Positions 33,455-41,352 are shown, counted from the stretch's first letter. The stretch: 41,421 nucleotides of DNA from JBHHYR01 sp046757585 (GCA_046757585.1 JBHHYR010000010.1:1-41421), one strand, 5' to 3'. The notes: generated from the sequence alone by a model not told the origin. Program-made: numbers and translations.

Positions 33455-33898
33455 ATGAAGGTTGTCTCGATGCTCAGCACGCAACATCGCGAGGTCCTGG
33501 CGCGACTGGCCGCCGTGGAGGCCATGTTCGACGCCGGTGGCCGCAGCGAGGGCGTGCCAGCGTTCCTCGCCTTCCTGGAACACGAGGTGGGAGAACATTT
33601 CACCATCGAGGAGGAGGCGCTCTTCCCGGTGTTGGCACGCCATCTCGGCGAGACGCACGGACCGCTAGCGGTGATGCGCGCCGAGCATGCGCAGTTCCGT
33701 GAACTGGCAACCGCCCTGCGCAATGCGCTGGATGCCGCAGACGTTGACGGACAGCATGCTCACGGACGGGCACTGATCGAACTGCTCCGAGCACACATTG
33801 CCAAGGAAGACAACGTCCTCTTCCCCATGGCGTCGAGGCTGTTGAGCCCGGAAGAACAGCGTGAGGTCGACGCGCGTGCTCGACGGCACGAGCCGTGA
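33455..33898 (+). CDS. Hemerythrin-like (HHE) domain protein
   Basis: Predicted 147 aa from ATG 33455 with a strong AAAGGAGG ribosome-binding site. Four-helix bundle with candidate di-iron ligands H11, H48, E52 or E53, H78, H114 and E118 in the spacing of HHE proteins. Such proteins bind O2 or NO, or protect and repair Fe-S proteins (DnrN/ScdA types are related). No extra domain is fused. Its promoter carries a Crp/Fnr-like site, and a Crp/Fnr gene is its divergent neighbour, so expression probably follows oxygen or nitrosative stress. Convergent with the next gene, 6 nt between the stops. Confidence 0.88.
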   Translation: MKVVSMLSTQHREVLARLAAVEAMFDAGGRSEGVPAFLAFLEHEVGEHFTIEEEALFPVLARHLGETHGPLAVMRAEHAQFRELATALRNALDAADVDGQHAHGRALIELLRAHIAKEDNVLFPMASRLLSPEEQREVDARARRHEP

Positions 33899-33904
33899 CG
33901 AGGA

Positions 33905-34204
33905 TTATCCGAGCGGGAGCTGGGTGCCAGGCGTTTCGGCCAAGAGCAATACGCAGTCCTCTGCGCAGTGCTCATGCTCTCCCCGCAGGGAACACCGCTC
34001 CACCGAACGGATGGTGAGCCCCGTCTCGACGCGTTCCACGAAATCAACGGCCGCACACTCGCGGTGGGGTGCACACCAAACCGACCGCGATACCACTCGC
34101 GACGGCGCTGACCTCGAATCGCGCATGGAATACATCACCGCCACGCAAAGGGCCAAGAAAATGGCTACGGACAACCCTGCAACGATGTAGATATCGACCA
34201 CCAC
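33905..34204 (-). CDS. Small Cys-rich single-pass membrane protein, 99 aa
   Basis: GTG start at 34204 on the - strand with an excellent AAGGAGGAG ribosome-binding site 7 nt upstream (complement of 34212-34220), which strongly supports this frame. Residues 5-26 are one hydrophobic helix with few charges, followed by a basic stretch (R28, R31, R36, R40), so the positive-inside rule puts the C-terminal part in the cytoplasm. That part has C44-x5-C50, then C71-x8-C80-x3-C84, with H47, H77 and H79 nearby: a likely metal- or cluster-binding site. I do not recognise a named family. Its promoter has the third palindrome of the window, so it is probably coregulated with the hemerythrin gene, with which it converges. 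Confidence 0.75.
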   Translation of the reverse strand: MVVDIYIVAGLSVAIFLALCVAVMYSMRDSRSAPSRVVSRSVWCAPHRECAAVDFVERVETGLTIRSVERCSLRGEHEHCAEDCVLLLAETPGTQLPLG

Positions 34205-34577
34205 GTGTTTTCTCCTCCTTTCAGCGCCCCGCGCCCGGCCTCCCCACCCGCTCGCCTAATAGCACTTTTCGCCGCAAGGGCACTGACATTCGTCATGATT
34301 TCTACCGGCCCCGATCAGCCTTAGCACAGCGCAACGGTGCGCACGGGCCGCAAAGGACCGAGCACAGCCCGTCGAAAGGTCATCGCCGTGCGTTGCCTCG
34401 TGGATTGCGGTAAACTGTAACCGGTCCGTTCCTGTGAGCCTTCCGATCCAGCGTCAGGCATCGTAGTATTGTCACCACGGTGTTTGAGTTCGGCGCTAGG
34501 TTGCTCTGCTGCGTGTCGCGGTAGGGTGTGTGTCGAACAAAAGATGGGCAGCGAATCGCGCGAGAAAAGGGGTGCAC
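34205..34577. other. Intergenic region with two outward promoters
   Basis: 373 bases without a gene. The left half holds the ribosome-binding site and promoter of the - strand 99-aa gene. The right half holds a possible promoter for the MgtC-like gene: TTGCCT (34393-34398) and TGTAAC (34416-34421) with a 17-nt spacer, each matching the consensus at 4 positions; it would leave a leader of about 150 nt. I see no convincing magnesium-sensing leader structure, and no other element. Confidence 0.4.
34256..34297 (-). promoter_or_regulatory. Crp/Fnr-type palindrome with -10 element (promoter of the 99-aa protein)
   Basis: Read on the - strand: CATGACGAATGTCAGT (34297 down to 34282), then TATTAG (34261 down to 34256), a 4-of-6 -10 match. 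Distance from the palindrome centre to the -10 is 28.5 nt, equal to the one at 25268 and one less than at 33321. A start near 34249 leaves a 45-nt leader to the GTG. The left half-site ATGAC is identical in all three; the right half is weaker here. Confidence 0.5.
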
Positions 34578-35240
34578 ATGGACATCGGCTTCGAACGGGT
34601 CGGGGAGTTCTCCACCCTTGTGGCACCACTGCTTGCCCGGCTCGGCGTGGCGTTCGTGTGCGGCGCGCTGATTGGCATCGAGCGCGGGCGGTCGGAAAAA
34701 CCCGCAGGCCTGCGGACCAACATTCTCATCTGTGTGGGCGCGGCGATATATACGATGGCCTCGGAGCTGTCGGCGAAATACATTGCCCAGGCGCCGATTG
34801 AGGCCGGCCGTATCACCGCTCAGGTAGTTAGCGGGGTGGGCTTCATCGGGGCGGGTGCGATTCTGCGCAGCGGGCTGGCGGTGACCGGGCTTACCACGGC
34901 CGCGACGATTTGGCTCGTTGCCGCCATCGGTGTGCTCATTGGACTTGGCTTTCCCGTCCTCGGCCTGCTCGCGACGCTCCTGACGCTCTTGACCTTGATC
35001 CTGTTCGGCGAAATTCGCCTGGCGGGTCGGTGCGACGTCCGCTCGCTCACCGTGGGCGTGCCCGCCGGCCGGCCGTTGACGGTCGCGCATGCGCAAGCGG
35101 TGATTACCGCTGCCGGCGGGCCGGCCGCCATCGACTCGATCCGGGACGTGAACGGCGCCTGTGAGATCGCGTTTCACTATTGCGCCCGCCATCCGGAGCA
35201 TTCGGCGTTCTTGGTCGACCTTGACCGCGTGCTCCGATGA
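34578..35240 (+). CDS. MgtC/SapB-family membrane protein
   Basis: Predicted 220 aa from ATG 34578 with AAAAGGGG upstream; the frame is open to 34530 but only the later start has a ribosome-binding site. The first 140 residues hold four or five helices with G-A-L-I-G-I-E-R-G-R, A-G-L-R-T-N and V-S-G-V-G-F-I-G-A-G-A-I, the defining MgtC/SapB motifs. The C-terminal 70 residues form an ACT-like soluble domain. Members help growth at low Mg2+ and survival in host or stress conditions, and the transport role is debated. Monocistronic: the downstream gene is on the other strand. Confidence 0.9.
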   Translation: MDIGFERVGEFSTLVAPLLARLGVAFVCGALIGIERGRSEKPAGLRTNILICVGAAIYTMASELSAKYIAQAPIEAGRITAQVVSGVGFIGAGAILRSGLAVTGLTTAATIWLVAAIGVLIGLGFPVLGLLATLLTLLTLILFGEIRLAGRCDVRSLTVGVPAGRPLTVAHAQAVITAAGGPAAIDSIRDVNGACEIAFHYCARHPEHSAFLVDLDRVLR

Positions 35241-35285
35241 AGCCTGACCCGCACTGCGCGGTACCAGCGAACGCAGGGGCGCTGA

Positions 35286-37565
35286 CTACGGACTGAACTG
35301 GGTCACCGCTGTCGCAGCAACGTCAGCCTCATCGACAACACCGTCTCCGTTCGTATCAGCCAACGGGCAGGAACCCCGGAGGGTCTGGCCTAGCAGCCTC
35401 ACGAGTGCCGGCAGGTCAGCGGCGGTGACGGCACCGTCGCAGTTTCCATCCCCAGACAAACCCGGCGTGGGCGTGGAGCTGGGTGACGCACTGGGGGTCG
35501 GCGTGCCGGTTGCGGTGGCGACCGGCGTCCGGGTGCGCGTGACGGTTGGTGTGGCTGTGGCGCGAAGGGTGTGAGTCGGCGTCCGGGTGGAGGTGGAAGT
35601 CCGTGTCAGTGTGGGTGACCCGGTCCGGGTTGCTGTGGCGGTCGGGCGGCGCGTTCTGGTGGGGGTCGACGTTCTGGTGGAAGTGAGCGTTCTGGTTGGG
35701 GTGAACGTGCTGGTCGCCGTGCGGCTGGCAGTGGGGGTCGGTGTCCGCGTCGGTGTGATGGTTGGAGTAGCCGTAGGTGGCTCGATGCACGGCGACGGGG
35801 CAGGGAGATGCCGGCACCCGAACAGCGGGTTGCAGGAGTCGATCGTACAGACCAACCCGTCATTGCAATCCTCACTCTGGCAGAATGCCGAGCAGCCGTC
35901 ACAGCCAGCTGGTAAGCCCACGTCATCGCAGGTTTCCGGGAACTCGACGATGCCGTTGCCGCAGATGGGCGCGGGAATGAGGCAGTTGGGCTGATTGCCG
36001 GCCGTACAGGTGTCCAACGCGAGCCGCATGGCCGCAGGGGTGACCGCGTTGGAGGCGATCACCGGAGGCTTGCGGCTTGGATGTCGGAACACGTTGGTGC
36101 CGTCGGTGCCGGACGCCGTCGTCTTGCTCGCATCCACGTTCCCGCTGATGGTCAGTTGCTCGCGTGCGGTCAGGTTGATCGCACCGCCTACCGGCGCGCC
36201 GGCACGGATGCTGCTGCCGGCAGCGACCGTGATGTCCGCGCCGTTCACGATGACACTGCCACCGCTGCCGCAGCCGTTGGCGGTGCTGCACCCCCCGCCG
36301 GTGACGTCGATGGTCTTCATGACGGATACCGTGCCCCGGCCCTCGCGCGCGATCTGCACGTCCACGATCCCGCCAGCGCCGCCGGCGGTGCGCGCGCTGG
36401 CGTCGACCACGCCCGTGAGCATCACGTCCAGTCGTGCGTCAAAATCAATTTCGCCCCCGTCGCTACCTCCACTGGCGTCGAGCACCCCGTTGCTGGTGAG
36501 TGCGCGCCTCGCTTCAAGACCGATTACCCCCCCTTCGCCATCGCCACCGTTACTGCGCGCGGAAAGAGTAGCGGCCTTGTCCACGGTGACCGCGCCCTGC
36601 GCAAAGAGGATGATTTCACCACCGCTGCCGTCTGGGCTTGCGCCGTCTGCGGTCAGGTTCTTGGTCACTTGCAGGTCACCAAAGAGCGCTTCGATGGAGA
36701 TGCATCCCCCGTCCCCGCCCCCGAAGCCCGTGGGTGAAATCGATCCCTGCACGAGGATGCGGTCGAGAATCTGCGCGCCGGTCCCGGCGGTAATGTCCAC
36801 GCTGCCCCCGAAGCCTCCATCACCGGTCCCGCGGCCGCGGATCTGGTGTGTGACGACCTGAGCACCCGCGGTGAGCGTGACCGTTCCCCCATCGATGCCG
36901 CTGACGTCCACATCGTCGGCGAGGTTGATGCTGCCGCCGGCGTCGAGAATGATATCGCCGCCCCCGAACGAATCATTCCCGCCAGTGGCCGAGATGGAGC
37001 TGGCCTCGAGGCTGGTGATGTCGGAGGCGGCGCGAATGGTGATAGTCCCACCGCTTCCTAGGACCGAGAGGTTGCTGGCTGCGAGCTTGCCTCCGATCGT
37101 CACGCTACCGCCTGCCGTGATGTCGATGGTGCCGGCCTCGTCCCTACCGGAGACGTCGATACGCTTTTTGAACACGCCGCCCTTCTCCAGCGTCACCGCG
37201 CCAGAGGCTTCCACTGTAATCGTGCCACCGCTGTCACCGGGCGGGGCGCTTTTCGTGCCGCGCCCGTCGAGCACCCCGCGCGGTCCGATCGTCAAGCTGC
37301 CGGCCTTGAGCAGCAAGAAGCCGGAGCCAACATCGAGAGTGCTGTCAATAGTGACGGTGCGACTGCCGAAGTCGAGGATGCAGCCGTCCCCGATTTGGAA
37401 GTTCTTGCTCACTATGCACGGCCCGTTCCCACTCGGGCAGCCCGAGTCCTGCGACACGATTTCCGCCGCGGTGCACGCGTCCAGCGCGCGCGCGCTGCTG
37501 GCTGCCAGGGTGCTTGCGACGACCGCGCTCCACACGGCCATTGTTGACCTGCGAATGTGCTGCAC
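35286..37565 (-). CDS. Secreted beta-helix protein with Cys-rich repeat, Thr/Pro linker and dockerin-like end
   Basis: Predicted 759 aa from GTG 37565 with GGAGG 6 nt before it; ATG 37541 is an alternative. Signal peptide 1-28 (A-x-A cleavage). Residues about 45-500 contain about 13 repeats of G-G-x-I-x-I-x-A-x-G-x-V-T-I, a parallel beta-helix pattern as in adhesins and polysaccharide-binding proteins. Residues 535-593 are Cys-rich and begin C-G-N-G-I-V-E, the Myxococcus cysteine-rich repeat. Residues 594 to about 703 are Thr/Pro/Ser/Arg-rich, low complexity. From 705 two Ca-binding loops D-x-N-x-D-G are separated by about 30 residues, a dockerin type I-like module. Function unknown: surface adhesin or glycan-binding protein is likely. 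No cohesin gene is in the window. Confidence 0.8.
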   Translation of the reverse strand: MQHIRRSTMAVWSAVVASTLAASSARALDACTAAEIVSQDSGCPSGNGPCIVSKNFQIGDGCILDFGSRTVTIDSTLDVGSGFLLLKAGSLTIGPRGVLDGRGTKSAPPGDSGGTITVEASGAVTLEKGGVFKKRIDVSGRDEAGTIDITAGGSVTIGGKLAASNLSVLGSGGTITIRAASDITSLEASSISATGGNDSFGGGDIILDAGGSINLADDVDVSGIDGGTVTLTAGAQVVTHQIRGRGTGDGGFGGSVDITAGTGAQILDRILVQGSISPTGFGGGDGGCISIEALFGDLQVTKNLTADGASPDGSGGEIILFAQGAVTVDKAATLSARSNGGDGEGGVIGLEARRALTSNGVLDASGGSDGGEIDFDARLDVMLTGVVDASARTAGGAGGIVDVQIAREGRGTVSVMKTIDVTGGGCSTANGCGSGGSVIVNGADITVAAGSSIRAGAPVGGAINLTAREQLTISGNVDASKTTASGTDGTNVFRHPSRKPPVIASNAVTPAAMRLALDTCTAGNQPNCLIPAPICGNGIVEFPETCDDVGLPAGCDGCSAFCQSEDCNDGLVCTIDSCNPLFGCRHLPAPSPCIEPPTATPTITPTRTPTPTASRTATSTFTPTRTLTSTRTSTPTRTRRPTATATRTGSPTLTRTSTSTRTPTHTLRATATPTVTRTRTPVATATGTPTPSASPSSTPTPGLSGDGNCDGAVTAADLPALVRLLGQTLRGSCPLADTNGDGVVDEADVAATAVTQFSP
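35457..35786 (-). repeat. Low-complexity Thr/Pro-coding tract
   Basis: About 330 bases encoding the linker of the secreted protein, built from short variations of T-P-T-x-T and T-R-T units. The opposite strand therefore reads as an open Val/Gly-rich frame (35587-35994), which is not a gene. Such tracts change length easily and may vary between strains. Confidence 0.8.
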
Positions 37566-37902
37566 GTGCGCCTCCGCTTAGGCAAGAGGCCTGAGCGGTC
37601 CGAGTTGCTCTATCGTACGCACGGCGCAGTTCGCCGTGGGAATGGGTAAACAAGAAGTTCGCGGCTGCATCAGTTCGTGGACCGCCAGACGTTAAAGCGG
37701 TGGCCAACCTCTGTCAAACGGACCTTATGATCAGGGGCCGGACCTAGGTTCTCGCGGCGTGTTCATGTTCCCCATTGCGCTGAGAAGGCGCGGCTCACCG
37801 GGACCCTCCGGCCATCTTCACGTCGGGCGAAAAGTGCCTCTGGGCAACGTTGGCGGAGAAGGAGGGAGAAAAGCAGTCAGGCAAATTCCCGAAATTAGGA
37901 AT

Positions 37903-37928
37903 GATCAACCGTAGCCCTAACGGTGATC
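37903..37928 (+). promoter_or_regulatory. Imperfect inverted repeat, candidate activator site
   Basis: GATCAACCGT (37903-37912) faces ACGGTGATC (37920-37928) across a 7-nt spacer; the arms pair fully apart from one extra A on the left. A related ACGGTCATC follows at 37935-37943. It lies about 25-50 nt before the -24 element, a plausible though close place for the enhancer of an NtrC-type activator. Assignment is inference. Confidence 0.4.
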
Positions 37929-37951
37929 TATTGCACGGTCATCGATGAGCA

Positions 37952-37968
37952 TTGGCATACCTCTTGCG
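37952..37968 (+). promoter_or_regulatory. Sigma54 (-24/-12) promoter
   Basis: TTGGCATACCTCTTGCG fits the consensus YTGGCAC-N5-TTGCW with the GG (37954-37955) and GC (37966-37967) at the required distance; only the C of GGCAC is changed to T. A start near 37979 leaves a leader of about 65 nt to the kinase ATG. The operon it precedes encodes a sigma54 activator, so autoactivation is likely. Confidence 0.75.
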
Positions 37969-38044
37969 CATCCCGCTGAGGATGCTCGTAACAACATGAT
38001 TGCGTCCCCGGTATGAAGCACCGCCGCTCGGGAGGTAGCCCCTC

Positions 38045-39958
38045 ATGAGGAATCGCAGTCAGCCGTGGCTGAGCCTTAGGCTACGGGTCATCATGGTGAC
38101 GATCGGGTTGCAGGTGGTCTTTATCGCCACGTTCGGGGGTATCCAGGTTTACAACGAGTACCGGTCGATGCGCGAGTTCGTGCGAGACTCTTCGCTCACT
38201 TTTGCCAGTTGTATTGCGCACACATCGCGGATGGTGCTGTCAACCGGCGATCGTGCCATGCTCGCCCGCAGCCTGGTCATGGCCCAGCAGCAGCACGGCG
38301 ACGACATCAAGTACGTGATCATGCACGATCGTGAGGGAAAGGTCCTGGCCAGCACGCTGGCAGCCCTGAGCGGGATTACACTGACCGATGCAATCTCGCG
38401 ACGGGCGCTGGAGAGTGAACGATTGGTTGTTCAGGAGCCGCGTGACGAGGGTTCCCCTCCAGCTCTGTATGAGCAATGCACCTACGATATCGCAGTGCCG
38501 ATTGTTGACAATGGGTCGCGTGTGGGCACCCTGCGCCTTGGGGTGTCCGCGCGGGGCATTCACCAGCGAGTGTGGGCCGTCATTTCGCGGGGCGCGTGGA
38601 TGGCCGGCCTAGCGCTCCTGGCCGGGGGTATCCTGGCCGTTGCCGTCGATCGCAAGATGCAGCGTTCATTCCGTGAGCTCATCAGAGTGACGCGCAGCAT
38701 CGCTGGGGGTGACTTGAGCCAGCGGGTCAACATCGACACGGGCGACGAGCTGCAAGACCTTGGGCAGACCTTCAATGTGATGACCGAGCAACTCGCCGCC
38801 TCGCGGGATGAGTTGCGGCGCTGGGGCGGCGCGCTGGAAGAGAAGGTTGGGCTGCGAACCCAGGAGCTCGAAGAAGAACGCCAGAAGCTGAACGGTATCG
38901 TCAGCGGCATCGGCGCGGGACTCTTGTTACTAGACCACGATCTGCGCGTTCAATGGGCAAACGGTGTCGCTTGCGGTTGGTTTGGCCCGCTCTCGGCGCT
39001 CGTCGGGACCGCGTGTTTCGAATCCCTCTGGAAGGAGGCTGGCCGTTGCGACACGTGCGCGGCCGCCCGCGCGTTGACTTCGGGGCAGGTCGAGCAGTGC
39101 GAGCGAATCTTAGAAACGCCCGCCGGTGAGCGGCGCTTCCTGCAAATCACTTCGTCGCCGATCCGAAACCAGCGAGGTGAGGTGATGCAAGTCGTCGAGT
39201 TGATCCAAGACGTGACTGAAAAGCGGCACATGGAGCAGCAGCTCCTGCAGGCCAGCAAGATGGTTGCGATCGGGGAGTTGGCGGCCGCCGTCGCGCATGA
39301 AATTACCAACCCGCTCGCGGTGATCGGGGCCCATGTCGAGCGCATGCAGCGCCTCTTGCGCAATGAGCATCGGGATGGCCACTTCGAAAAGCTTCCCGCA
39401 TATCTCGAGACGACGCAACGCCACGTGTACCGCTGCAAGGAAACAATCGACAAGCTACTTGGTTTCGCGCGCCACAAGGACCCGCAAATTCAGCCCGTCG
39501 ATTTGAACCAAGTGTTGCAGGAAGCCGCAGGACTGGTCGCCTCGGGAGCGACTGTGAGCGGCGTGCGCGTGGTCACTGACCTCGCGACCCGTCTGCCGGC
39601 GTTGCAGAGCGACCCACACGGCCTGGTGCAGGTGTTCGTCAATTTGCTCACCAATGCCCTCGATGCCTGCGGTGGCAGCGGTGAGATTCGGGTCTCCAGT
39701 CGAGCCCAGGGACATGCGCTCGTGGCCGAGGTGGCAGACACTGGGCGCGGCATACCACCGGAACACCTCACTGCAATCTTTCAACCCTTTTTCACAACCA
39801 AGCCCGAAGGCAAAGGCACCGGTCTTGGGCTTCCGATCTGCATGCGCATCGTGAGCCGGCTGGGCGGGCAGTTGACTGTGCGTAGCGCCTCCGGAGCCGG
39901 AACCACGTTTACCGTCACACTGCCCCTCCCTATGAACCCCCAAGTGGTGTCTGCATGA
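38045..39958 (+). CDS. NtrB-like membrane sensor histidine kinase
   Basis: Predicted 637 aa from ATG 38045. Transmembrane helix at residues about 14-32, a periplasmic sensor of about 145 residues (single-Cache-like, binding small ligands in related kinases), second helix near 180-200, HAMP about 200-255, short coiled coil, PAS about 280-395, then HisKA with H418 in A-H-E-I-T-N-P and the ATPase domain with N537, D-T-G-R-G-I-P and G-T-G-L-G-L-P. The PAS domain has C335-x2-C338 and C352, a cysteine set seen in many deltaproteobacterial kinases and possibly redox- or metal-related. Overlaps the response regulator by 4 nt (ATGA). Signal unknown. Confidence 0.93.
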   Translation: MRNRSQPWLSLRLRVIMVTIGLQVVFIATFGGIQVYNEYRSMREFVRDSSLTFASCIAHTSRMVLSTGDRAMLARSLVMAQQQHGDDIKYVIMHDREGKVLASTLAALSGITLTDAISRRALESERLVVQEPRDEGSPPALYEQCTYDIAVPIVDNGSRVGTLRLGVSARGIHQRVWAVISRGAWMAGLALLAGGILAVAVDRKMQRSFRELIRVTRSIAGGDLSQRVNIDTGDELQDLGQTFNVMTEQLAASRDELRRWGGALEEKVGLRTQELEEERQKLNGIVSGIGAGLLLLDHDLRVQWANGVACGWFGPLSALVGTACFESLWKEAGRCDTCAAARALTSGQVEQCERILETPAGERRFLQITSSPIRNQRGEVMQVVELIQDVTEKRHMEQQLLQASKMVAIGELAAAVAHEITNPLAVIGAHVERMQRLLRNEHRDGHFEKLPAYLETTQRHVYRCKETIDKLLGFARHKDPQIQPVDLNQVLQEAAGLVASGATVSGVRVVTDLATRLPALQSDPHGLVQVFVNLLTNALDACGGSGEIRVSSRAQGHALVAEVADTGRGIPPEHLTAIFQPFFTTKPEGKGTGLGLPICMRIVSRLGGQLTVRSASGAGTTFTVTLPLPMNPQVVSA

Positions 39959-41352
39959 GCCCCCCACCCGCCTCACGTGTCCTCCTCGTCGATGACGAGC
40001 CTGACTTCCGCGCAGTGATCTGTGATGAGCTGAGGGACCGGGGGTACGGGGTGGCTAGCTTCGGCAGCGGCCACGAGGCTCTGCGTGTGGCCGGGGAGCA
40101 AGATTTCGACGTGGCGCTGCTCGATCTCAAGATGGCTGGCCTCAATGGCCTGGAGCTGCTGCGGGCCCTGAAAGAGCTCGATCCTTCGATCGAGGTGGTG
40201 ATGCTCACGGCCCACGCCAGCGTGGACACCGCGGTGCAAGCGATCAAGCTCGGCGCCCTGGACTACCTGTCCAAACCGGTGCGCCTCTCAGAGTTGGAGA
40301 TCACGCTGAATAAGGCCCTGGAAGTGCGGCAGTTGCGCCGAGAGACCCAACGGCTGCGGGCTGGCCTGCGCCATCAGCAAGGTTTCGAGGAAATCGTGGG
40401 CCACAGCAAACGCATGCGGGCGGTGTTCGAACATATCGAAAGCGTCGCGGCCAGCGATGCATCCGTGCTGGTCGAAGGCGAAAGCGGCACCGGCAAGGAA
40501 CTGGTCGCCAAGGCGATTCATCGCCGCAGTGCGCGTGGGGAGCGGCCGTTTGTGGTTCTGAACTGCGGTACCCTCACGGACTCGTTGCTGGAAAGCGATC
40601 TGTTTGGCCATGAGAAGGGCGCATTCACCGGTGCCACCTCGCCCAAGACAGGCTTGGTGGAAGTCGCGGATGGCGGCACGCTTTTCGTCGACGAGGTGGC
40701 GGAGATGAGCCTCGGGAGTCAGAGCCGCTTCCTGCGCGTACTCGAGTCCGGCGAGCTGCGCCGCGTGGGCTCGACCAGAACGCTCACGGTGAACTTGCGG
40801 GTTGTTGCCGCAACCAATCGTCATCTCGAGCGCGAGGTGGAAAAAGGCCGGTTCCGCGAAGACCTCTTCTATCGCCTCAATGTCTACCGCATCGAGCTGC
40901 CACCCCTGCGCGAGCGGAGAGAGGACATTCCCCTGTTGGTCGAGTACTTTCTGTCACGCTCCAGCTTGCATCGCGGGGCGGCGCGCACCGTCACGCCGCA
41001 GGCACTCGAGGTCCTCCTTGACCATCAGTGGCCTGGAAACGTGCGTGAGCTGGCCAACGTCGTCGAACGCGCCATCATTGCCTCCCACGGCGAGCCGATT
41101 CGCCCAGAGCACCTCCTTCTCACGCCACGTCCGGTCACGGGCCCGGCGGCCGGACCCACCGAGGGGCTGCAACCCCTGAGCAACATCGAGCGCGCCCACA
41201 TCGAGCATGTACTCGCGGCGGTAAGCGGCAACAAGCGCCGGGCCGCGCGCATTCTCGGTATCAGCTTGCGGAACCTGTATCGCAAGCTTGAGCGCTACGG
41301 ACTGCCGGGTGCCGCGGATCCGTCGGGCACATCGCCCGAGGACGGAGCATGA
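39955..41352 (+). CDS. NtrC-family sigma54-dependent response regulator
   Basis: Predicted 465 aa. Receiver domain residues 1-120 with phosphoacceptor D57 (L-L-D-L-K-M) and the conserved K in L-S-K-P. The AAA+ domain has Walker A G175-E-S-G-T-G-K181 and the sigma54-contacting loop G222-A-F-T-G-A227, both complete. The C-terminal Fis-type helix-turn-helix (residues about 410-455) contains N-K-R-R-A-A-R-I-L-G-I-S. It should be phosphorylated by the upstream kinase and activate sigma54 promoters, probably including its own at 37952. Other targets are not visible in the window. Confidence 0.95.
   Translation: MSPPPASRVLLVDDEPDFRAVICDELRDRGYGVASFGSGHEALRVAGEQDFDVALLDLKMAGLNGLELLRALKELDPSIEVVMLTAHASVDTAVQAIKLGALDYLSKPVRLSELEITLNKALEVRQLRRETQRLRAGLRHQQGFEEIVGHSKRMRAVFEHIESVAASDASVLVEGESGTGKELVAKAIHRRSARGERPFVVLNCGTLTDSLLESDLFGHEKGAFTGATSPKTGLVEVADGGTLFVDEVAEMSLGSQSRFLRVLESGELRRVGSTRTLTVNLRVVAATNRHLEREVEKGRFREDLFYRLNVYRIELPPLRERREDIPLLVEYFLSRSSLHRGAARTVTPQALEVLLDHQWPGNVRELANVVERAIIASHGEPIRPEHLLLTPRPVTGPAAGPTEGLQPLSNIERAHIEHVLAAVSGNKRRAARILGISLRNLYRKLERYGLPGAADPSGTSPEDGA

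Larger units (their letters stand above)
37566..38044. other. Intergenic region between divergent genes
   Basis: 479 bases without a gene between the secreted-protein gene (-) and the histidine kinase gene (+). The right end holds an imperfect inverted repeat and a sigma54-type promoter, described separately, and a GGGAGG ribosome-binding site before 38045. In the left 330 bases I see no RNA gene, no terminator with a T-run and no clear sigma70 promoter for the - strand gene, though one must exist nearby. Confidence 0.5.

Noticed and set aside
33861..34190. + strand open frame overlapping the 99-aa - strand gene
   Set aside because: It starts inside the hemerythrin gene, has no ribosome-binding site and lacks any ordered feature, while the - strand frame has a strong site and a membrane helix.
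35457..35786. Possible CRISPR-like or tandem DNA repeat array
   Set aside because: The units vary in length and sequence, there are no spacers, and the pattern is explained by Thr/Pro codons.
35587..37581. + strand open frames opposite the secreted beta-helix protein, including a Val/Gly-rich one
   Set aside because: They are reverse readings of the Thr/Pro stalk and of the Gly-rich repeats. The - strand frame has the signal peptide and ordered domains.
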